Below are positions 1 through 4,036 of a stretch of DNA of 5,139 bases, piece by piece. Positions within the stretch are counted from its first letter, which is position 1, and each line of letters opens with the position of its first letter. Source of the DNA: an uncultured Clostridia bacterium (GTDB taxonomy: Bacteria; Bacillota; Clostridia; Lachnospirales; Lachnospiraceae); NCBI GenBank assembly GCA_945622055.1, contig CALZBV010000175.1:1-5139 (forward strand), read 5' to 3'. Both the position numbers and the translations under genes were made by a program. The notes below the pieces were generated by a model. It had not been told where the DNA came from. It made no database searches and saw only the letters and a list, made by a program, of their open reading frames with translations.

Positions 1-1
1 A

Positions 2-313
2 GCAGAAGCAGAGACTGCAGTTGTTGCAGCTGAGCCGAAGAAGCGTGGCAGAAAGCCGGGAACCAAGACAGAGAAGAAGGAAGTTGCAAAGGCTCCGAAG
101 AAGGCAGAAGTGAAGAATCAGGAGGAAGTTTACATTCAGTATGCAGGTCTTGAGGTTACGGTTGATGAGATTAAGAGTCGTGCAAAGGCTGCTTATGAGG
201 CTGAGGGACACAAGGCTTCTTCCATTAAGTCCTTACGTTTATACATTAAGCCGGAAGAGAACAAAGCTTACTACGTAATCAATGAGAAGGCTGCCGGCTG
301 CATCGAGTTATAA
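2..313 (+). CDS. DUF6465 family protein, 3' part (5' end outside window)
   Basis: The frame is open from the first complete codon at position 2 to the TAA at 311-313, giving 103 visible residues. The gene begins before the window; the GTG at 110 is an internal Val, since the upstream codons are in frame and have the same character. The visible N-terminal third (about residues 1-40) is Ala/Lys/Glu-rich and holds a basic Lys-Lys-Arg-Gly-Arg-Lys-Pro-Gly stretch (about 38-61) resembling an AT-hook. The compact C-terminal part (from EEVYIQYAG to the end) matches my memory of the DUF6465 domain of Lachnospiraceae: YIQ-AG-EV near its start, LRLYIKPEE in the middle and AYYVIN near the end. The family has no established function. 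DNA binding is only inferred from the basic tail, which could equally be a flexible low-complexity linker. A terminator follows 25 bases after the stop, so this gene ends its own transcript. Confidence 0.8.
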   Translation, partial: AEAETAVVAAEPKKRGRKPGTKTEKKEVAKAPKKAEVKNQEEVYIQYAGLEVTVDEIKSRAKAAYEAEGHKASSIKSLRLYIKPEENKAYYVINEKAAGCIEL

Positions 314-338
314 TTATTTATAATCGTCAGAAAAAGGA

Positions 339-364
339 ACGGAGGGCATGGGCTCTCCGTTTTT
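339..364 (+). terminator. Rho-independent terminator after the DUF6465 gene
   Basis: ACGGAGGGC (339-347) pairs with GCTCTCCGT (352-360) across an ATGG loop. The 9-bp stem contains one G-U wobble and is followed directly by a T run (360-364), then CCTTT. It lies 25 bases after the DUF6465 stop codon and separates that gene from the lipoprotein gene. Confidence 0.88.
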
Positions 365-404
365 CCTTTATGGAAATTTTTTTAAATATCGTGGAATACT
401 CTAT

Positions 405-438
405 GAGGAGTAAAAATGTTTTAGGAGGTTTTTTTGTG
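405..438 (+). promoter_or_regulatory. Mini-ORF and ribosome binding site that set the lipoprotein start
   Basis: AGGAGG at 423-428, seven T bases, then GTG at 436-438 form a strong translation start for the lipoprotein. Just upstream, GAGGAG (405-410) lies 5 bases before an ATG (416-418) that opens a two-codon reading frame, ATG-TTT-TAG. Its stop (422-424) overlaps the AGGAGG. The main ribosome binding site is clear. A role for the mini-ORF, such as termination-reinitiation coupling, is inference and may be chance. An in-frame ATG at 403 lacks a ribosome binding site and would put extra residues before the signal peptide, so GTG 436 is preferred. Confidence 0.6.
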
Positions 439-1293
439 AGGAGAAAAGTATTTGTTGTAGCCGGAATGGCAGGCTGTCTTTTGGTTGCAGCCTGCGGAAA
501 GACGAAGGAGAAGGATACGCCGACTCCGACTGTGACGGCAGCCCCGACGCAGGAGGTAGAACAGGGCGGAAGTGGTATTACGAATTTTCTGTTTCCGACC
601 GTGGAGCCTACCAAAGCACCGGAACCAACCCCGACGCTTCGCTGTAATACAAAATCCGATGTGATAAAGGTTGAAGAGGAGGGTGTTCTGATTTTACAGT
701 CGGAGATATCCTATCCGGTATTTGACGGGATTGGTGCTGAGGGATTAAACCGGCAGATTAACGCTTTACTGGATGCATTCCGGGAGGAGTTTTCCAAGCA
801 GGAGAAAAATGCAAAGCTGGATTATGCAGACAGCAAAAAAAACGGTGAGACTTTTGTGACAGAGCATGACGACTTTTTTATTACGGTGTCAGGCATGACG
901 GAGGAATTGATTTCCTGTATAAGCGTACGCTTCACGGATGCAGGAAATCCGCATCCGAACTTTTATCAGACCGGGCATGTGTTTCAGGTGTCTGACGGTT
1001 CGGAAGTTACAATAGACCAGTACCTGCAGGCATACAATGTGAGTGCAGCTGAGGCAGCTGAGTATGCGGCTGCGGAGTTTCTTGCGCAGGTAAACAATGA
1101 TATGGATGCATTTATTCTGGATAAAGCCTTATCGGAGGAGGTGTTTGCGCTGGTGGAGAATAACCACTGGTATTTCAGTGATGCCGGCGTTGTGGTATTT
1201 GCAAATCCATACGAAATTGCTGCATACGAAAAGGGCACCTTTATGAGCGTAATCCCGTTTGAGAAATTAAAGGAAGGCTTGAAAAACAAGTAG
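436..1293 (+). CDS. Lipoprotein with DUF4163/DUF3298 (RsiV/PdaC-type) region
   Basis: The protein is 285 residues from the GTG start. The N-terminus is a lipoprotein signal: basic RRK, a hydrophobic core, and lipobox LVAAC with the lipidated Cys at residue 20. Residues about 22-69 form a Thr/Pro/Glu-rich linker with several Pro-Thr pairs, typical of lipoproteins that reach through the Gram-positive wall. Residues about 85-275 resemble the DUF4163 plus DUF3298 pair found in RsiV and PdaC: a predicted strand-helix start (ISYPVFDG), GNPHPN at 170-175 and the C-terminal FANPYEIAAYEKG (255-267) before IPFEKL. In B. subtilis RsiV this region binds lysozyme and controls an ECF sigma factor, while in PdaC it accompanies a deacetylase domain. 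Here it has neither a cytoplasmic anti-sigma segment nor an enzyme, so an extracellular ligand-binding role is the most that can be inferred. Its own promoter is not obvious. It may read through into mscL, as no terminator follows. Confidence 0.82.
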   Translation: MRRKVFVVAGMAGCLLVAACGKTKEKDTPTPTVTAAPTQEVEQGGSGITNFLFPTVEPTKAPEPTPTLRCNTKSDVIKVEEEGVLILQSEISYPVFDGIGAEGLNRQINALLDAFREEFSKQEKNAKLDYADSKKNGETFVTEHDDFFITVSGMTEELISCISVRFTDAGNPHPNFYQTGHVFQVSDGSEVTIDQYLQAYNVSAAEAAEYAAAEFLAQVNNDMDAFILDKALSEEVFALVENNHWYFSDAGVVVFANPYEIAAYEKGTFMSVIPFEKLKEGLKNK

Positions 1294-1306
1294 GTTGTGC
1301 TATAAT
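1279..1306 (+). promoter_or_regulatory. Sigma-A type promoter with extended -10 for the mscL unit
   Basis: TTGAAA (1279-1284, five of six bases of the -35 consensus) and a perfect TATAAT (1301-1306) are separated by 16 bases. TG at 1298-1299 precedes the -10 by one base, giving the extended TGnTATAAT form. The -35 lies within the last codons of the lipoprotein gene. Transcription would start near 1313 and give a leader of about 60 bases before mscL. No other convincing promoter is seen upstream of the following three genes, so this one probably serves them all. Confidence 0.78.
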
Positions 1307-1371
1307 AGTAATGAAATGCGGATATAAAAATATGTTTCAATCCGACGAAATTATCAGCAAAGGAGAAAGCT

Positions 1372-1827
1372 ATGTTAAAGGAATTTAAGAAATTTGCAAT
1401 TAAGGGTAACATGATTGATCTTGCAGTCGGTATGATTATCGGAAGTGCATTCAACAAAATCGTTTCATCTCTTGTGAACGATATTATTATGCCACTGCTT
1501 GGTATTCTGACCGGTAAGGTTGATTTTGCAAACCTGTTTATTGCGCTGGACGGAAAAGAGTATGAGACTCTTGCTCTTGCAGAAGAGGCCGGTGTTGCAT
1601 GCGTAAGGTATGGTGCTTTTATTGCGGGAATCATTGACTTCATCCTTATGGCATTTGTTGTATTCCTGTTTGTAAGACAGGTAAACAAGCTTCGCGAGAA
1701 GATGACTGCTCCGGAACCGGCAAAGGCTCCGACGACCAAGGTTTGTCCGTTCTGTAAGTCTGAAATTGCAATCGATGCAACCCGTTGCCCGCATTGTACT
1801 TCTGAGCAGCCTGCACAGACAAAATAG
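1372..1827 (+). CDS. mscL: Large-conductance mechanosensitive channel MscL with C-terminal zinc ribbon
   Basis: The 151-residue protein is a membrane channel that opens under membrane tension to release solutes during hypo-osmotic shock. The N-terminal amphipathic segment and first membrane helix (about 1-44) carry the family signature: FAIKGNMIDLAVGMIIGSAF, then VSSLVNDIIMP. Leu17 and Met21 correspond to E. coli pore-constriction residues Leu19 and Val23. A periplasmic loop (about 45-79) and a second helix (about 82-102, then the basic NKLREK) follow. After a Pro/Ala linker the usual C-terminal helical bundle is replaced by a zinc-ribbon-like motif with CPFC at 125-128 and CPHC at 139-142. 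I recall such tails in other clostridial MscL proteins; their role is not established to my knowledge. The start is supported by AAAGGAG at 1359-1365, 6 bases before the ATG. It is the first gene behind the extended -10 promoter. Confidence 0.95.
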   Translation: MLKEFKKFAIKGNMIDLAVGMIIGSAFNKIVSSLVNDIIMPLLGILTGKVDFANLFIALDGKEYETLALAEEAGVACVRYGAFIAGIIDFILMAFVVFLFVRQVNKLREKMTAPEPAKAPTTKVCPFCKSEIAIDATRCPHCTSEQPAQTK

Positions 1828-1842
1828 TTAGAAAGGGGAATT

Positions 1843-1861
1843 CCGCACGAAGCGGCGGTGA
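1843..1861 (+). promoter_or_regulatory. Ribosome binding site of the first cobW gene, with possible hairpin
   Basis: GGCGGTGA (1854-1861) matches the extended Shine-Dalgarno GGAGGTGA at seven of eight positions and lies 7 bases before the ATG at 1869. CCGC at 1843-1846 can pair with GCGG at either 1852-1855 or 1855-1858. A small hairpin could therefore mask part of the site. A better-looking AAAGGGG (1832-1838) is 30 bases from the ATG, too far to act directly. The binding site is likely; control by the hairpin is speculative. Confidence 0.45.
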
Positions 1862-1868
1862 AGAAAGC

Positions 1869-3059
1869 ATGACAAAGATTGATATTATTTCCGGTTTTCT
1901 CGGCGCAGGAAAAACCACATTAATCAAAAAGCTTCTGGAAGAGGCTTATAAAGGAGAAAAGGTCGTTCTGATTGAGAATGAATTTGGTGAAATTGGAATT
2001 GACGGTGGATTTTTAAAGGATGCAGGAGTTGAGATTACAGAGATGAACTCCGGATGTATCTGCTGTTCATTGGTGGGTGATTTTGGTAAGTCCCTGCGTG
2101 AGGTGTTAGACCGTTTTGCACCGGACCGTGTGTTAATTGAGCCGTCCGGTGTTGGTAAGCTTTCGGATGTTATCAAGGCTGTTACGGATGTGAAGGATGA
2201 GCTCCCGGATGCAGTATTAAACAGCTTTTCTACGGTTGTGGATGTAACAAAGGCGTCCATGTACATGAAGAATTTTGGCGAGTTTTTCAATAATCAGGTG
2301 GAGAGTGCAAAGACAATCATTTTCAGCCGTACGCAGAAGTTTGATGCGGCAAAGACTGCTGCAATTGCAGACAGGATTCGTGAGAAGAATCCGAATGCCA
2401 TTGTGATTACGACTCCGTGGGAGGAGATTGACGGTAAGGTGATTCTTTCTGCAATGGAGCAGAAGTCTTCCATGGAAGCTGAGCTGTTAAAGGAAGCAGT
2501 AGAACGTGCGAAGGAGCATGAACATCATCATCATGAGCATGGAGAGAATTGCACCTGTGGCTGTCATGACCATGAGCATCATCACGAGCACGACCATGAG
2601 CACGAGCATGAGCATCACCATGAGCACGAGCATGAGCATGAGCATCACCATGAGCACGAGCACGAGCATGAGCATGAGCATGAGCACGAGCATGAGCATG
2701 AGCATCATCATGAACACGGAGAGAATTGCACCTGTGGCTGTCATGCTCATGACCATGAGCATGACCATGAGCATCATCATGCAGATGAGGTATTTACGAG
2801 CTGGGGCAAGGAAACTCCGAAGAAGTTTGAGAAGGCTGCTATGCGTGAGATTCTTGATACGCTTGCAAATACAACAGAGTATGGCATGATTCTTCGTGCA
2901 AAGGGAATGGTACCGGCAACGGATGGAACCTGGATCTACTTTGATTTAACTCCGGGTGAATATGAGCTTCGTGAGGGTACGCCGGATTATACCGGACGTC
3001 TTTGCGTCATCGGAACTGCACTAAAGGAAGCTGAGATCGAAGCATTGTTTGGATGCTAG
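1869..3059 (+). CDS. COG0523/CobW-family metallochaperone GTPase with His/Cys-rich metal-binding insert
   Basis: The 396-residue cytoplasmic G3E GTPase belongs to the family that delivers metals (zinc, cobalt, nickel or iron) to target proteins. Seen in order: Walker A GFLGAGKTT (9-17), ENEFGE (36-41), the family's metal-binding CxCC as GCICC (Cys63, 65, 66), and a Walker B-like VLIEPSG (88-94). A low-complexity insert (217-304) has 44 His and 6 Cys. The CobW C-terminal domain follows (about 308-396). The guanine-specificity NKxD motif is not seen where expected; the segment reads IFSRTQKFD (151-159). The metal cannot be named from sequence. Zinc is favoured by the zinc-ribbon MscL upstream and by known zinc chaperones such as YciC/ZagA and ZNG1, but nickel or cobalt storage is possible. 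The gene follows mscL by 41 bases and precedes a second CobW-like gene by 18, without a Zur-type operator in between. Confidence 0.92.
   Translation: MTKIDIISGFLGAGKTTLIKKLLEEAYKGEKVVLIENEFGEIGIDGGFLKDAGVEITEMNSGCICCSLVGDFGKSLREVLDRFAPDRVLIEPSGVGKLSDVIKAVTDVKDELPDAVLNSFSTVVDVTKASMYMKNFGEFFNNQVESAKTIIFSRTQKFDAAKTAAIADRIREKNPNAIVITTPWEEIDGKVILSAMEQKSSMEAELLKEAVERAKEHEHHHHEHGENCTCGCHDHEHHHEHDHEHEHEHHHEHEHEHEHHHEHEHEHEHEHEHEHEHEHHHEHGENCTCGCHAHDHEHDHEHHHADEVFTSWGKETPKKFEKAAMREILDTLANTTEYGMILRAKGMVPATDGTWIYFDLTPGEYELREGTPDYTGRLCVIGTALKEAEIEALFGC
2517..2780 (+). repeat. In-frame hexamer repeat encoding a His-Glu rich tract
   Basis: This tract encodes residues 217-304 of the first CobW protein. It is built mostly from GAGCAT and GAGCAC units (Glu-His), with occasional CATCAC or CATCATCAT (His runs) and GAC (Asp). 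Half of its 88 residues are His, and Glu/Asp make up most of the rest. The period of 6 bases keeps the frame when units are gained or lost, so length variation between strains is expected. It is probably a metal buffer or sensor loop. The same DNA creates spurious Met-rich reading frames in other frames. Confidence 0.9.
2541..2745 (+). repeat. Pair of perfect 28-base direct repeats encoding GENCTCGCH motifs
   Basis: The same 28 bases occur at 2541-2568 and 2718-2745, exactly 177 bases (59 codons) apart. Each encodes a Gly-Glu-Asn-Cys-Thr-Cys-Gly-Cys-His block, giving Cys228, 230, 232 and Cys287, 289, 291. These blocks bracket the long His-Glu run. Their perfect identity, against the varied hexamers between them, points to recent duplication or recombination within the tract. 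Confidence 0.9.
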
Positions 3060-3077
3060 TATGTAAAGGATGCAATT

Positions 3078-4019
3078 ATGGAGATACCTGTATATATCAT
3101 TACCGGCTTTTTGGAAAGCGGTAAGACAACCTTTATCAAAAGTACTCTGGAGGATCCGAATTTCTCTTCCGGGGAAAAAACAATTCTGATTTGCTGTGAA
3201 GAAGGCATTGAGGAGTATGATAAAAATACCTTGGAAAAGGAAAATGTTTACCTGGTTCCGGTAGAGAATGAAACGGATTTAAGTCCTTCTTTTCTGAAAA
3301 AGTGCCAGACAGAGTACAGACCGCGTCGCGTTATGATTGAGTTTAACGGTACCTGGAGCATGTCGGGCTTTATTGAGCGTGGCATGCCGAGAGAATGGGA
3401 GATTGCCCAGATAATCACCCTGGCGGATGCCACTACCTTTGAAGTGTATATGAGCAATATGCGTCAGATGATGGCAGAGCAGATTAATTTTACCGAGCTT
3501 GTGATTTTCAACCGTTGCACGAAGGACACCAAGCGCAATACGTTCCGTAAAGCAGTGCGTGCGCTGAATCGTCGCGCACAGGTGATGTTTGAGTCGGAGG
3601 ATGGCGAGGATGGCTTTGATGACGAAATTGACCTTCCATATGATTTAAAGGCTGATGTGATTGAGATTGAAGATGATGATTATGGCATTTTTTATCTGGA
3701 TGCACTTGACCAGCCGGAAAAATATGCAGGCAAAACGGTTCGTTTTACGGCAATGGTTTATAAGGGAAGGGATATTCCAAAGGGATATTTTGTACCGGGA
3801 CGTTTTGCAATGACCTGCTGTGCGGATGACATCGGATTTGTCGGATTACTCGGAAAGGGTGCAGTGTCAGACAGCTTTAAGCTGCGTGACTGGGTTAAGG
3901 TTACAGCAAAGGTTATTTTAGAGTATCATAAAGAATACAATGGAGAAGGTCCGGTGCTTGAGGTGACGGAAATGGCTCATACCTCAAAGCCAAAGGAACA
4001 TCTCATCTATATGAACTAA
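3078..4019 (+). CDS. Divergent CobW-like GTPase fused to a YcgQ-type (TIGR03943/DUF1980) C-terminal module
   Basis: The protein has 313 residues. The N-terminal half is a P-loop GTPase of the CobW/G3E type: Walker A GFLESGKTT (10-18) and a Walker B-like RVMIEFNG (84-91). It lacks the family CxCC; instead a Cys pair sits at LICCEEG (37-43), where the upstream paralogue has ENEFGE. The NKxD position reads NRCT (145-148). An acidic stretch (about 172-202) leads into residues about 193-313, which resemble the soluble C-terminal part of YcgQ proteins: IEIEDDDYGIFYLDAL, YAGKTVRFTAMVYKG, the conserved RFAMTCCADD (242-251), then DWVKVTAKV. YcgQ normally partners a COG0701 permease (YcgR), and none is in this window. 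A role with the upstream metallochaperone in metal handling is inferred. AAAGGA (3065-3070) lies 7 bases before the ATG. Confidence 0.85.
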   Translation: MEIPVYIITGFLESGKTTFIKSTLEDPNFSSGEKTILICCEEGIEEYDKNTLEKENVYLVPVENETDLSPSFLKKCQTEYRPRRVMIEFNGTWSMSGFIERGMPREWEIAQIITLADATTFEVYMSNMRQMMAEQINFTELVIFNRCTKDTKRNTFRKAVRALNRRAQVMFESEDGEDGFDDEIDLPYDLKADVIEIEDDDYGIFYLDALDQPEKYAGKTVRFTAMVYKGRDIPKGYFVPGRFAMTCCADDIGFVGLLGKGAVSDSFKLRDWVKVTAKVILEYHKEYNGEGPVLEVTEMAHTSKPKEHLIYMN

Positions 4020-4036
4020 CTCAGAACGGAGAATTT

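Noticed and set aside
371..393. ECF-type promoter (TGGAAA ... CGTG) upstream of the RsiV-like lipoprotein
   Set aside because: The spacer is only 13 bases, against the usual 16-17, and the -35 box lacks the typical AAC. Tempting because of the RsiV similarity, but not supported.
1278..1290. CTTG-AAAAA-CAAG hairpin as a terminator for the lipoprotein gene
   Set aside because: The stem is 4 bp, lies within coding sequence, and no T tract follows.
984..1739. Long antisense reading frame of 251 codons over the lipoprotein and mscL genes
   Set aside because: It lies opposite two well-supported genes, spans their promoter, has no ribosome binding site or recognisable domain, and reads as a shadow of codon usage on the + strand.
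1838..1851. GAATTCCGCACGA resembling an EcoRI cDNA adaptor (library contamination)
   Set aside because: It differs from the adaptor I remember at one or more bases, sits between intact co-directional genes with a plausible ribosome binding site, and needs no artefact to explain it.
1828..1868. Zur or other metal-responsive operator before the first cobW gene
   Set aside because: No palindrome like the TCGTAATnATTACGA-type Zur box was found here or around the 1279-1306 promoter.
2541..2745. CRISPR array or mobile-element direct repeats
   Set aside because: Only two copies, in frame inside a coding tract, with a spacer that is itself repetitive coding sequence. No cas genes, transposase or terminal inverted repeats are nearby.
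2487..2889. Met-rich reading frames on both strands over the His-Glu tract
   Set aside because: They are low-complexity products of GAGCAT/GAGCAC repeats read out of frame (Met-Ser or Met-Leu runs). The frame giving the CobW protein is continuous across the region.
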